64,000 bases of DNA from a marine gamma proteobacterium HTCC2143 (GCA_000169075.1 AAVT01000011.1:1-64000), one strand, 5' to 3'; counted from the stretch's first letter, positions 39,701 to 49,323 are shown. Numbers and translations: made by a program. Notes: generated by a model not told the origin, from the letters alone.

Positions 39701-41287
39701 CCCAATTAACAAAGACTCAGATCGGTCACAACAAACGCCCACCACGGAACCCATTTGCACCCCTGCATCTAAAAGCGCAGCAGCGCACTGGGAAGACAGA
39801 AAATCCAGATCACTGTAACTAAGCCGTTTACTTCCTGAAATTACGGCAATCGAATCTGGCCGTTGTTGAACCTGGAATTTGAACGCTGAAAGCATATCCA
39901 AAAACTGTCCGGATTTTACTGTCCGGTTGCTAATTTGAAGTTCTTGCGGAATACCATCTGACAGCGGCTGATTTCCTATTGAAATATCCGGCGTTGTAGT
40001 CGCAGACTGCAAAATGGCTTCTAATGACCGCATCCAGGAAACCATTGTATCTTCAGAAAACAGCGCTGATGAGTATGTTGCCTCTACAACTAAATCGTCA
40101 GCTGAAGGCATGATATTAAGAAAGATTTCAAAATTTTCTGCAGCACGAGGAACCGAAGCCACAGAGGCAGAGGCACTACCAAAATCCAATAGGGGCATAG
40201 GCTGGTCGATATTGAAAATTGTACTTATCAGTGGAACACGAGACCTTTCTACCGATATATTTTCGAGTAATTGACCGAAAGTGAAATTAGGATGTTCACT
40301 CGCATTGAGGACTTCTCTTTTAACCGCTGCCACCAAATTTGAAAAGGTGGTATCGCCGTCAAGATGAATCCGTATCGGCAAGAGCTGTACCATATGACCA
40401 ACCATAGCCAGTTGATTCAGCGCAGCCTGGCCAGCAACGGGAAGGCCAACAACAATATCTTCATTGCCCGTTAAGCGATATAACAAGGCAAAATAGGCCG
40501 CGAGGATATAATTAACCAAACTGCATTTTTGTGCTGATGCTGCTTTTGGAAGCCTTGAAACCAGCGACTTGTCAAAGTGATAATCGTAACGATTGGCACG
40601 AAAGCTTCGCAATGCCGGCCGAGGCATATCCAGAGGAAGATCCAGCGTTGGCGGCAAGTTTTGAAATCGATCAATCCAATAATCCACATCAACATTGGAA
40701 ACTTGTGAAGCCGAGCTCTGATCCGAAAAATCAAAATATGACGACACATTTGCAAGAGTTTTTGGGTTTCCGTCATTGCGATATAGCTCCGCCAACTCTG
40801 TCAGCAGCAAACCAATTGACCACCCATCACATATGACATGGTGTACCACTATGATCAGCTCGAAACGTTCGTCCTCGAATTGTTTCACCCAAGCGAAAAA
40901 TAGCGGCCCCTCTTCCAGATTCATTGGAGAAATAGCGATATTCTGCAACAGCTCATCGACAATACGTCGCCTTTCTTCAGGCTTATAACTCCGCAGATCT
41001 TCAAAAGGAATTAATACGGGCCAAGCTTCTTGCAAACAAATCTCATCTCCTAAAGATGAAAAAGTTGCTCGCAAGATATCATGGCGTTCGATTAGGGTAT
41101 TACAACATTTCTTTAGCAAATCAAAATCGAGTGAGCCGATTATCGTTAAAGACACCCCCTCATTAAAAGCTGTATTTGCCTCATCACTCATTTTTGATGA
41201 CGTGATAATTTCTTGTTGTGGTGCAGTGGTTGGACTTACTCGTAATATTTCGCCCCCGGCGAATGGATCAAAACTTACTTCACTCAT
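36788..41287 (-). CDS. Non-ribosomal peptide synthetase, C-A-T-C
   Basis: A 1499-residue single-module NRPS with an extra terminal domain. C1 covers about 15-440 with an intact HHVICDG motif (His149/His150). The A domain (about 470-960) shows YTSGSTGKPKGV, SFDISVLELF and NMFGPTETTVW. The pocket code read by alignment to GrsA is DILQLGMVWK, close to glycine codes. The T domain has FFELGGHSLLAL (Ser1001). C2 covers about 1040-1450 with HQLVFDG (His1190, Gln1191), so the catalytic second His is lost. No thioesterase or reductase is present. Its start overlaps the stop of the hybrid synthase by 4 bases (ATGA), so the two form one line. The product is unknown. Confidence 0.9.
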   Translation of the reverse strand: MSEVSFDPFAGGEILRVSPTTAPQQEIITSSKMSDEANTAFNEGVSLTIIGSLDFDLLKKCCNTLIERHDILRATFSSLGDEICLQEAWPVLIPFEDLRSYKPEERRRIVDELLQNIAISPMNLEEGPLFFAWVKQFEDERFELIIVVHHVICDGWSIGLLLTELAELYRNDGNPKTLANVSSYFDFSDQSSASQVSNVDVDYWIDRFQNLPPTLDLPLDMPRPALRSFRANRYDYHFDKSLVSRLPKAASAQKCSLVNYILAAYFALLYRLTGNEDIVVGLPVAGQAALNQLAMVGHMVQLLPIRIHLDGDTTFSNLVAAVKREVLNASEHPNFTFGQLLENISVERSRVPLISTIFNIDQPMPLLDFGSASASVASVPRAAENFEIFLNIMPSADDLVVEATYSSALFSEDTMVSWMRSLEAILQSATTTPDISIGNQPLSDGIPQELQISNRTVKSGQFLDMLSAFKFQVQQRPDSIAVISGSKRLSYSDLDFLSSQCAAALLDAGVQMGSVVGVCCDRSESLLIGTLAIQKLGAIYLPLDPDFPTDRLLYMLDDSGATAVLEDDSTPQAVREAEIKHLNMGDLVLAGVRDVSIDLPDPSLERAAYTIYTSGSTGKPKGVRIQNGALINFLESMADRPGCTESDTLLAVTTLSFDISVLELFLPLVTGATTLIASRDDVKDGERLAVLLKEGQVTIMQATPSTWRMLLTSEWGKDKSRRQLKALCGGEPLPQDLALELVSCVSELWNMFGPTETTVWSTCKKIQESDALITIGRPIANTQVYVLDDNLNPLPVSVPGELCIGGAGVSLGYHQRPALNDDRFVTHPVLGRIYRTGDLAKALPNGEIQHLGRLDDQVKLRGYRIELGEIEMALKSCVEVEQAVVYLLNLGEQDVRVVACCVPVADRALETISIRKKLRECLPSYMVPQYFLSISKIPLTPNGKVDRRSLPRPEMSASSILGAKVLQTDSEKLIASVWSDLLKIGGAIGREDNFFELGGHSLLALQAIRQIEIASGARLKPADIVVDRLSALAEKITSAAPVKEQVVVAPVALPQFAARQLSQEQSRLLERQLKHPDNTCNNLPAAWLLEGEMNLAAFSKSVERVVERQTALRTVITPFEQGYQLVLRHMSELEMPTYRDFSNETDPMSAVLSDARQRGLLPFSVINETLCNILLYKISAEKHLLVIAAHQLVFDGWSFDIFLGELEAYYRAALENRAAVLDPLSFQFRDYTEWVACQPTDSEALSYHRKAIDLGSQVSSLVNSEAAKDKYTRRELYFDGDILDKIETFCELYQVRLHEVLLALFAKACSDAEKRNNLVIGLPVSGRYMPDVIGLVGGFVSTLPMEVNVRTGDLGVMVTDIAAQLRIFYDHQELSYAQLVADTPLEKQWFPACLPISFAFQDIRNRPQALADLKLSQIDMERQETEVPLEFWTRIHAEGFVMVFDYDSGQVESATIENLAAKISAFVANIDKPGDSVPQSTSEMVSDLPQRPFWRRLFQ

Positions 41288-44200
41288 GGTCTTCCTACTT
41301 CGATATACTTCCCATTATTGTCAGGATCTTCTAAAAAATACGCTGGCTCTGCCTGAGCATTTTTCCCCAATCTAGCCCCTTTGGGAATACGAGACTTTTC
41401 ATTCAGAAAGCGCTTTGCTACCACCATGTCGCCTTCAATTAGGCCATTAGATATTAATTTTGCCAGGGACTTCTTAAAAGCTATTAGTATTTTATCGACA
41501 TCCTCTTTATTGTGCTCCGTCGTCAGGAAGTTCGGACGATACTGCTGAATATGAATACCCTCAAGCGTCATCAACAAAAACAACATATGCCCCCAGTGGG
41601 CACTCTCAGGCACTGACACATAGAATAAAGAAGTAAAACTCTCAAATGAAACTTCACACTTCATTTGTTCTATAAAACTCTTGGCTTCGGCCGTCATAAG
41701 CGATGTCTTTTTCTCCAGCCCCTCATAAAGCGACGGCCCATCGGCCTTAATACGATCTAACACGGCTTTAGCCGCTGTTAGCGCCAGCGGGTGTCGAACA
41801 AAAGTTCCCGCGAAGAACGTGACTCCGGCCTCTGGTATCGAGTCGTCACCATATTGCCAATGCCCTCCATCCAAGGCGTCCATAAACTTAGCTTTACCAC
41901 CGATAATTCCGATCGGATAACCTCCTCCCACCACTTTACCGTAGGTACCCAGATCGGCATCAATATCAAAACGCTCGCGGATACCACCCGCTGCCACCCT
42001 AAACCCTGTTACTACTTCATCGAGAATCATCGCGGCACCACAGTCTTGCGTGATGCTCCTGATTTCCTTCAAATAATTCTGGTCATTGAATTCCGGCATA
42101 CGGCTTTGAACGGGTTCCACCAGTACAGCCGCTAACTCTGGCCCCAATTTTTTCAATACTTCCAAACTTTCCGGGTCGGCCCAGGGCAACACCAACATAT
42201 TGCTGGTCGTTTCACGACTAATTCCTGGGGCAGCAGGCAATGCCTGATAATCTTTACCAGCACGATTGATAACTTCATCGGTGATTCCATGATAACTACC
42301 ACCAAACATTGCCACCTTCTTGCGTCCGGTGACCGTTCTAGCCAGGCGTATTGCACCCACTACGGCCTCAGATCCGGTGCTAGCAAATGTACAACGCTCA
42401 TTGCCGGTTAACTCACAAAACAGACGAGCCACCTCTCCTGCGAGTGGCGACTGTGGCCCTGTTTCAATACCCAAATCCAGCTGCTGCTTAACAGCATCGG
42501 TAATAAAATCCGGCGAATGGCCAAAAAATATCGGGCCAAAGCCATTCGAAGTATCTATTAGCTCATTGCCATCAATATCCCACAACTTTGACCCTTTTGA
42601 ACGCTCCGTCACGATAGGAAAAACAATCTCTTTCCACTCCGGATTGAAGCCAGATACCGTGCGCGGGTCGGCCAGGTATTTACGATGTGTTTGTGTGTAT
42701 TTTTTAGAGCCAGCATATTTTTTCTGGTAGCTATCCATGACTTCATCGATCCATAGCTGCTGCGCCCTGGTCAACTCAACCCCGAGCTTTTCTCTTACAA
42801 TACGCGTACCCGGCGTTTGCCGAGCCACTTTTTTATCAGCGCCATCTTCCTTAGCGACAAGGGTTGACTCGGCTGTATTTTCGCTTGCCACTGTAGGCTG
42901 TATTGCTGGCATCACGGAGGGGGCAGCGCCACCCAAAACCTGTAATTGCAACTGCATAATTTGCAGCTGCTGCTGGAAGAGTTGCTGCACTGCGTCGTCA
43001 CTGGTGCTAGCCACAAATGCTGGCGGTATTTGCGGAGGCATACCTTGAGATACAGGTATTCCTTCACCAGCAGCGGGTACCTGGACCTGACTTTTTTCCG
43101 GGGCAACTTCACTGGCAACAAAATCACTAAGCTCTCCGATACTGGTGTAATCTTCCACTAGATGCCGAAAGGTAAGCCCTATAGCAAACTCTTGTTCGAT
43201 GGCTGTGGCCACCTGGGTTAGTAATAAGGAATCTAATCCCGCCTCACTAAAGTGATCATCAGCTTCCACGTCTCCCAAATCAGACCCTGTTACATCTTCC
43301 AACAGCTCACGCAATTTTCGCTCCATGGCCTGACGGTGCTGTTCTGTACTCATAGTTACTTCCTGAATCGGTGCTATTAGTTGTTGAGGGCTTGCTGTAT
43401 TGACGGGCGCTGCTGAAATCTGCGGCGTAGCTGCGTCTTCTTTTGATAAAGACAGCCAATGTTTATCACGCTGGAACGCATAGCCTGGCAGCCTGGTTTT
43501 TTGCACATTGATGCCTGAAAAATGCGATGCCCAATCGACCTTGAAGCCCGAGGCCCACAACCCATTGATACATTGGCTAAACTCCTGAACAAATTCTTCG
43601 CCAACCGCACTACCTGTTGCAGCTGGGATCACTGTATTTTTAGCTTCAGCATTTTGACAAGCCAATAACGACGACAGGGCTACCCCCGGTCCAACCTCGA
43701 CCAATGCAATAGCCTGACCCTGGTAATACTCTCGAGTAGCGGTAACAGCATCGGCAAACAGCACTGGCTGACGCAGCTGCATTGCCCAGTAGGCAGGATC
43801 AGTCGCTTGCTGATCAGTCATTAATTCCCCTGTGGCGGTTGAAAAAACGGGGAGCGTTGGTGGGTGTTTTTTTATAGATGCTGCCAACTCTTCAATACCC
43901 GCGATTATCGGGTCCATCATTTCCGAATGAAATGCATGACTGGTATGCAATATTGAACTGGCGATTTTAGCTTTCGTGAGCTTTTCCATTGCCGCCTGGA
44001 TAATATCCTCTGGCCCGGACAACACAATTCGATCAGGCGCGTTTACGGCGGCAAGACCCAAGCCGGTTGCCAGCAAATCATCGACCTCATCAGGCCCGGC
44101 TTTTACAGCCAGCATCTTGCCCGGTGGCATCGATTGCATTAGTGCTCCCCGCGCAGCAACTAATTTTACTGCATCATCAAAGCTAAATATCCCTGCCAAT

Positions 44201-47200
44201 GCAGCGGCAGCAAATTCTCCAATACTGTGTCCAATAAGGAAGTCTGGTTGAAAACCACAAGACTGCAGGTAACGCGCCAAACCGTACTCAAACAAAAATA
44301 GTAGTGGTTGGGCTATCTTGGTCTGGTTAACATCAAGATTGATATCCTGATGTTTACCACCGTCAGTGATTATCGAGCGAGGGTCAAATCCCTGTTGCTG
44401 TAAAACAATTTTGCTGCCGCGATCCACCATACCGCGAAAATCTTCGTTCTGCTCATACAACCAGTGCCCCATCAATTGTCGCTGGGAACCCTGCCCTGAA
44501 AACATAAAACCCTGCACAGACCCTGTTACATTTTTAGCACGCCCAGTTGCGAAACGTTTTTTATCGGCCAGTTTATCCGCCAACTCCGCCGCTGTAGTAC
44601 CGGTAACCGCGGCGCGATAAGGAAAATGTTGACGCGCTACTCTCGACGTATAGGCGGCATCTGCAACAGAATAACCTGCTGGCTGTGTCTCAAAAAACCG
44701 CTGATAATTCGCCACTTGATTTTCAAGTGCCTGCTTGCTTTTCGCGGACAATAAAACCGAGAAACCGGGGTGTGGGGTCGCTGAATCTTTTCCGGCACTC
44801 TCTGACGGAACCTGCAGCGGCGACTTAAATTGTTCAACAATAATATGCGCATTGGTGCCACCCACACCCAGCGAACTAACGGCTGCTCTCCGGGGCCCCT
44901 CACTATTCCAATCGAGCAACTTTTTATTGACATAAAAAGGAGTCTTTTCCAGCTCAAGTTTAGGGTTAGGATTTTCAAAATGCAGCGTTGGTGGGATCAA
45001 GCCTCTATTTACGGCCATCACGATCTTAATAAAACTGGCAACACCTGCCGCATGGATAGTATGGCCGATATTGGATTTAACCGACCCGAGCACGCAACTT
45101 TCCCCGCGCCTGCCGCCGCCATAACTCCGGTTCAATGCGGTCACTTCAATCGGGTCACCTAGCGGGGTTGCTGTACCGTGGGTTTCGATCAGGCCAATAG
45201 ATTCTGGCGAAACTGCCGCTTTGGCCAGTGCCGAATTATAGACAGCCACTTGACCAGCAACACTTGGAGCCGTAAAGCTGGCCTTATTACCGCCATCATT
45301 ATTAACTGCAAAACCTTTGGTAACAGCGTAGATATTGTCGCCATCCCTAAGCGCAAGATCAAGTCGCTTTAAAACCACAAAGCCGGCACCATCATTAAAG
45401 GTTGTGCCCGTTGCAGCTGCATCAAAGGGACGACAATGGCCATCCTTGGACAACATGCTGCCTTCCTGGTACATATAACCACTGTTTACAGGGGTGGTAA
45501 TTGACACACCTCCGGCCAGCGCCATTTCACAGTCGCCACGCTCAATACTTGTGCAGGCCTGGGAAATAGCAACCAGGCCAGTAGAGCAAGCCGTGTAGAC
45601 ATTAACACTGGGACCCGTAAGGTTTAACTTGTAAGAAATACGACTACTCAGGAAATCGGATTCATTAGCGAGGGAGGCATTAAAGAGTCCAAATTTACGC
45701 TTAACCTCTTCATTATTTAAAACATATTGCTGAAAGTATCGCGCCCAGTTCATTCCCGCAAAAACGCCGGTACGTAAAGTCTCATCACCAGGCTTACAGC
45801 CCGCGTCCTCTAGCGCATGCTGCGCCAGTTGCAGCATGATCCGTTGCTGCGGATCCATAATGGCAGCCTCAGCTGGGGAAATCCCAAAGAATGCTGCATC
45901 AAACTGATCGCAGTCCTCAACAATACCTCTGGCCCGCACATAGTTTGGATGATTACGCTCCGCCTCATCCACTTCGCTACTCAGTGTCTCTTCAGTAAAA
46001 AAACTGATGGTTTCCCGACCATTTACCAGATTATCCCAGTACTCCTCAAGATTGTTCGCGCCCGGGAACCGACAGGCGATCCCAATAACCGCTATATCTT
46101 GCTGGCCAACACCACTCCGACTGATACTGCCAATCTCTGCTGCAGGCTGACTGTTATCCTGAGCAAAGAATTGTGCCTGTCTACGGACGGAGGGGTATTC
46201 AAAAACAAAAGTGGCTTGCAGATCACGTTCAAATTCCTTTTCAAATAACTCAGTCAGCCTCAAGGCTTCTAGAGACGTACCACCCGCATCAAGAAAATTG
46301 TCATTTTCACCTACTGATCTACCCAGAATTTTCAGCCAACAATTTGCCACTTGCTGGCTCGCACCTGCTACTGACTGCTTGGACACAAATGGATCCGGCA
46401 AACAAGCCTCATCCAGCTTACCATTCTGGTTTTTTGGCAACTTCTCTAAAGGAACGATAAAATGGGGCACCATAAAAGCCGGGAACTCATCCGCAACGCA
46501 CGACCTAATCGCACCAGGATCGAGTTCCCCAACACCAACAATATAAGCCACCAACCTTTGCTGACCCTGTGGGCCAGCTTTCACCAACACCCGAGCATCT
46601 GCCACTTGCTCAAGCTGATTGATAAACACTTCAATTTCTTGTGGCTCTATTCGATGACCATCAATTTTTACCTGCATGTCATTGCGACCCAGGTAATCAT
46701 AACACCCGTTTTCCAATCTAATAACTATGTCGCCGGTACGATATCCACGACGCGTAACTCCGTCACGACACTCAAGCTCCAAAAAACGCTCTGCCGTCAG
46801 ATCAGGCCTATTAAGGTATCCTAAAGCCACACCGTCGCCAAAGGCGATTAACTCACCCTTTGTACCGTCGGCTACAGGCTTTAGTTCGCTATCAAATACT
46901 TCGCAGTAGGTGGCATGGATCGGAAACCCTATGGGTATCTTTTTTAACGTCCCCGGAAAATTCCTTGGAATGGGGTACGCGACAGTAAACGTAGTATTTT
47001 CAGTCGGCCCGTAACCATTAATAATCTGGGTGTCGGGCAAGGCGTCCAAACCCTTGCGTACGTGGGTTACCGACAGCGCCTCGCCACCTATGAGCAACTG
47101 TTTGACAGACCGCAGACTCTCAGGCGCGTCTGAAATAATCGTATTATAGAGAGATGAGGTAAGCCATAGCGTGGTTATACCCTCAGCCAAAATTTCCGCC

Positions 47201-48009
47201 AGGCGTTCATAGCTTGGCATAACGCGCCCCGGAACCACAACGCAACAAGCGCCATTGAGCAATGCTCCCCAAATTTCAAAAGTAGCAGCATCAAATGAGA
47301 GCGGGGCAAGTTGTAAAAAACAGCGCTGGTCATCAAACTGGCAGTAAGTATTTTTGGGAGACACGAGCCGCAAAATACTACAGTGAGGGACAACCACACC
47401 TTTTGGCCGCCCCGTAGAACCTGAAGTGTACAGAATGTAGGCAGGGTCTTCACCCTGGCCTGGCTCAAGGACAGATTCCAACTCTTCCTCACCAGGAGAA
47501 GGGCTATCCTCCAGAGGCAATATCTTCAGGCCGGACCCGCACATAACGTCAACGGCGGCTGACGCCATAAATGCCACACTGATAGCGGCATCTTCAATCA
47601 TTAAATCAAGACGGGATCGTGGATATTCAGGACTCAACGGTACATAGCAGGCGCTGATTTTGGCAATCGCCACCATTGCCGCTATAGCTGAGGCAGAGCG
47701 TTCGGCACATAAACCCACACGATCTCCGGCAACCACGCCCACGGACAGTAGGCGACTAGCCAGGGAATCACTCCAATGGTCCAAATCACGATAGCTAAGC
47801 GCCCAACCGGCACGTTCAGGTGTTGCAGGGGTTCTCAGGCACAGTTTATTAGGTGTCTTATTTACTTGATCACTAAAACGGGACTGGATAGTCCCATGAT
47901 ACCCACCTGCATTATTACAGTCCATTGTATCCATTTGCATTACAGTCCATTGTATCCATTTGCTCCTTGGCGATACATTCTCACCTACAACTGCCAAGTT
48001 ATCTCTCAA
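41284..48009 (-). CDS. Hybrid NRPS-PKS with aminotransferase: A-T-KS-AT-ACP-AMT
   Basis: A protein of about 2200 residues. The A domain has YTSGSTGRPKGV near 195, with pocket code by GrsA alignment DAFWLGGTFK, like valine codes. T: Ser579 in DAGGTSLEAL. KS: Cys808 in YTACSTG, plus HGTATPLGDP and SNIGHTIHAAG. AT: GHSIGE (Ser1262) and HAFH (1358-1361), a malonyl-CoA mark. ACP: Ser1594 in GLDSLLL. The C-terminal class III aminotransferase (about 1720-2190) has Lys2025 in YGKVVGGGYPIG. There is no KR, so the beta-keto intermediate is probably aminated, as in mycosubtilin/iturin-type synthases. The outermost start is a TTG. The likely start is disturbed by a 25-bp duplication (47914-47963), and starts at ATG 47940 or 47934 are also possible. 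Confidence 0.9.
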   Translation of the reverse strand: MRDNLAVVGENVSPRSKWIQWTVMQMDTMDCNNAGGYHGTIQSRFSDQVNKTPNKLCLRTPATPERAGWALSYRDLDHWSDSLASRLLSVGVVAGDRVGLCAERSASAIAAMVAIAKISACYVPLSPEYPRSRLDLMIEDAAISVAFMASAAVDVMCGSGLKILPLEDSPSPGEEELESVLEPGQGEDPAYILYTSGSTGRPKGVVVPHCSILRLVSPKNTYCQFDDQRCFLQLAPLSFDAATFEIWGALLNGACCVVVPGRVMPSYERLAEILAEGITTLWLTSSLYNTIISDAPESLRSVKQLLIGGEALSVTHVRKGLDALPDTQIINGYGPTENTTFTVAYPIPRNFPGTLKKIPIGFPIHATYCEVFDSELKPVADGTKGELIAFGDGVALGYLNRPDLTAERFLELECRDGVTRRGYRTGDIVIRLENGCYDYLGRNDMQVKIDGHRIEPQEIEVFINQLEQVADARVLVKAGPQGQQRLVAYIVGVGELDPGAIRSCVADEFPAFMVPHFIVPLEKLPKNQNGKLDEACLPDPFVSKQSVAGASQQVANCWLKILGRSVGENDNFLDAGGTSLEALRLTELFEKEFERDLQATFVFEYPSVRRQAQFFAQDNSQPAAEIGSISRSGVGQQDIAVIGIACRFPGANNLEEYWDNLVNGRETISFFTEETLSSEVDEAERNHPNYVRARGIVEDCDQFDAAFFGISPAEAAIMDPQQRIMLQLAQHALEDAGCKPGDETLRTGVFAGMNWARYFQQYVLNNEEVKRKFGLFNASLANESDFLSSRISYKLNLTGPSVNVYTACSTGLVAISQACTSIERGDCEMALAGGVSITTPVNSGYMYQEGSMLSKDGHCRPFDAAATGTTFNDGAGFVVLKRLDLALRDGDNIYAVTKGFAVNNDGGNKASFTAPSVAGQVAVYNSALAKAAVSPESIGLIETHGTATPLGDPIEVTALNRSYGGGRRGESCVLGSVKSNIGHTIHAAGVASFIKIVMAVNRGLIPPTLHFENPNPKLELEKTPFYVNKKLLDWNSEGPRRAAVSSLGVGGTNAHIIVEQFKSPLQVPSESAGKDSATPHPGFSVLLSAKSKQALENQVANYQRFFETQPAGYSVADAAYTSRVARQHFPYRAAVTGTTAAELADKLADKKRFATGRAKNVTGSVQGFMFSGQGSQRQLMGHWLYEQNEDFRGMVDRGSKIVLQQQGFDPRSIITDGGKHQDINLDVNQTKIAQPLLFLFEYGLARYLQSCGFQPDFLIGHSIGEFAAAALAGIFSFDDAVKLVAARGALMQSMPPGKMLAVKAGPDEVDDLLATGLGLAAVNAPDRIVLSGPEDIIQAAMEKLTKAKIASSILHTSHAFHSEMMDPIIAGIEELAASIKKHPPTLPVFSTATGELMTDQQATDPAYWAMQLRQPVLFADAVTATREYYQGQAIALVEVGPGVALSSLLACQNAEAKNTVIPAATGSAVGEEFVQEFSQCINGLWASGFKVDWASHFSGINVQKTRLPGYAFQRDKHWLSLSKEDAATPQISAAPVNTASPQQLIAPIQEVTMSTEQHRQAMERKLRELLEDVTGSDLGDVEADDHFSEAGLDSLLLTQVATAIEQEFAIGLTFRHLVEDYTSIGELSDFVASEVAPEKSQVQVPAAGEGIPVSQGMPPQIPPAFVASTSDDAVQQLFQQQLQIMQLQLQVLGGAAPSVMPAIQPTVASENTAESTLVAKEDGADKKVARQTPGTRIVREKLGVELTRAQQLWIDEVMDSYQKKYAGSKKYTQTHRKYLADPRTVSGFNPEWKEIVFPIVTERSKGSKLWDIDGNELIDTSNGFGPIFFGHSPDFITDAVKQQLDLGIETGPQSPLAGEVARLFCELTGNERCTFASTGSEAVVGAIRLARTVTGRKKVAMFGGSYHGITDEVINRAGKDYQALPAAPGISRETTSNMLVLPWADPESLEVLKKLGPELAAVLVEPVQSRMPEFNDQNYLKEIRSITQDCGAAMILDEVVTGFRVAAGGIRERFDIDADLGTYGKVVGGGYPIGIIGGKAKFMDALDGGHWQYGDDSIPEAGVTFFAGTFVRHPLALTAAKAVLDRIKADGPSLYEGLEKKTSLMTAEAKSFIEQMKCEVSFESFTSLFYVSVPESAHWGHMLFLLMTLEGIHIQQYRPNFLTTEHNKEDVDKILIAFKKSLAKLISNGLIEGDMVVAKRFLNEKSRIPKGARLGKNAQAEPAYFLEDPDNNGKYIEVGRP
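47914..47963. repeat. Perfect 25-bp tandem duplication at the hybrid synthase start
   Basis: The 25-base unit at 47914-47938 is repeated exactly at 47939-47963. An AAGGAG ribosome-binding site lies next to it (47968-47963, minus strand). It is followed 3 bases later by ATG 47959 and 9 bases further by ATG 47950. Both read MDTMDCN and then run into TAA at 47917-47915, giving only 14 codons. With one unit removed, the same ATG would be in frame with the synthase. As 25 is not a multiple of 3, the repeat acts as a frameshift. Confidence 0.9.
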
Positions 48010-48168
48010 ACAATCAAACCAACGATTCGAAGAAAATATTAGATAAATGACAACGCTGACAGTGTAGCATATTCATGGGGAAAACGTTTGATTCAAGTCA
48101 ATTTTTTTTGGTACTACTTCCAATTGAAAGCCCAAAATCTGGAATCCATGAGCCATCGAGCTCCGCTG

Positions 48169-49323
48169 TCAAAAATCTTCCAGTCCGAAAATCCGTCGGA
48201 TACGGCCACTACTCACTAGGCGAGTACGCCAAGGCATTTCAATATGATGAAAACAGAGATGTGACAGCGCAATAACCAATGATACCGCCACGAGAACTAC
48301 CACTGACTCCTCGTACATAGATAGTAAGACTCCGGGCTTATCGCCCCAAAACCACACTGAGGACTCCAGAATCAGCTGCCTAACAAACCAATGAATCATA
48401 TATATCGAGTAAGAAATCATTCCCAAGTAGATCAAACCAGGGTGCACTAGCCAATGCAATGAGTCCGATTTCAGTTGTGTTGTTGCCAACACCAGAAAAA
48501 CGAACAACAACACCGTAATCACATGCGGAATGGGGAGGGCCATACTTAAGCCGCTAACCAAAAACAAAATCGTCACCGACCTACCATCGAAAAATCGGGC
48601 CATGCCCCTTAAGTAGAGTTGATAAAGCACAATACCCATCGACGCTTCCGCTAGACAACGAAGCATCATCGGCCAACCTCCCCACCACATACCCAAGTCA
48701 CCATTGATTAACTCAATAGCAACAATTGCCAACAGACCTAGCATAAATACCAATATCTGCATCGCCCGGTTAACTCTATGCACAAATACCACTAGAAAAG
48801 GAACCAAAAGATAAGCAAACCACTCGGCGCTTATCGACCAGGCTGGCTCGTTCCAAGAACCAACGGCTGAAAACCCCTGTAACAGGAATATGTTGGCGAG
48901 GAATGTAGCAAATGTTCTTCTGTGACCAAAGCCCGTTTCCTGAATTAACTCTGGATTATTGGCATTGGCAACCACCATAAGATAGACCAGCTGAAAAGCC
49001 AGAAACACCAACAACATAAAAAGATGGACGGGATAAATTCTGGCAAAACGCGCCAACATGAATTCCTTATAAGCAACACTCGTCAGGCCTGTGCTAAATC
49101 GTTGACAATAGACATGGGACAAAACAAAGCCACTCAGAATAAAGAACAAATCAACGAACAAATATAACTTGGAAATTGCGCGATCTGGCACAAAAAAACT
49201 ATGCAAATCAGGGAAGATGGTTGCAATGAAATGATGAAAAACAATACCCAATGCTGCTATACCGCGAAGGGATGTCAAGCCAGCAATATTGACGCTCTTA
49301 GGTGGCATGTTTTCCCCCGGCAT
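48169..49323 (-). CDS. Membrane acyltransferase, acyltransferase 3 family
   Basis: A 384-residue inner-membrane protein with about 10-11 hydrophobic segments. The OafA/NodX-type signature is LTSLRGIAALGIVFHHF, where Arg and His are the conserved residues. A later motif is FFILSGFVLSHVY. Such enzymes add O-acetyl or O-succinyl groups to surface sugars from a cytoplasmic acyl donor. Start candidates are ATG 49323 and ATG 49308. It is 23 bases downstream of the GNAT-like gene and 160 bases upstream of the hybrid synthase, so it may lie in the same transcript. Confidence 0.9.
   Translation of the reverse strand: MPGENMPPKSVNIAGLTSLRGIAALGIVFHHFIATIFPDLHSFFVPDRAISKLYLFVDLFFILSGFVLSHVYCQRFSTGLTSVAYKEFMLARFARIYPVHLFMLLVFLAFQLVYLMVVANANNPELIQETGFGHRRTFATFLANIFLLQGFSAVGSWNEPAWSISAEWFAYLLVPFLVVFVHRVNRAMQILVFMLGLLAIVAIELINGDLGMWWGGWPMMLRCLAEASMGIVLYQLYLRGMARFFDGRSVTILFLVSGLSMALPIPHVITVLLFVFLVLATTQLKSDSLHWLVHPGLIYLGMISYSIYMIHWFVRQLILESSVWFWGDKPGVLLSMYEESVVVLVAVSLVIALSHLCFHHIEMPWRTRLVSSGRIRRIFGLEDF

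Noticed and set aside
46173..46824. Overlapping plus-strand open frames opposite the hybrid synthase
   Set aside because: They have no motif and arise from the complement of conserved A, T and KS domain codons.
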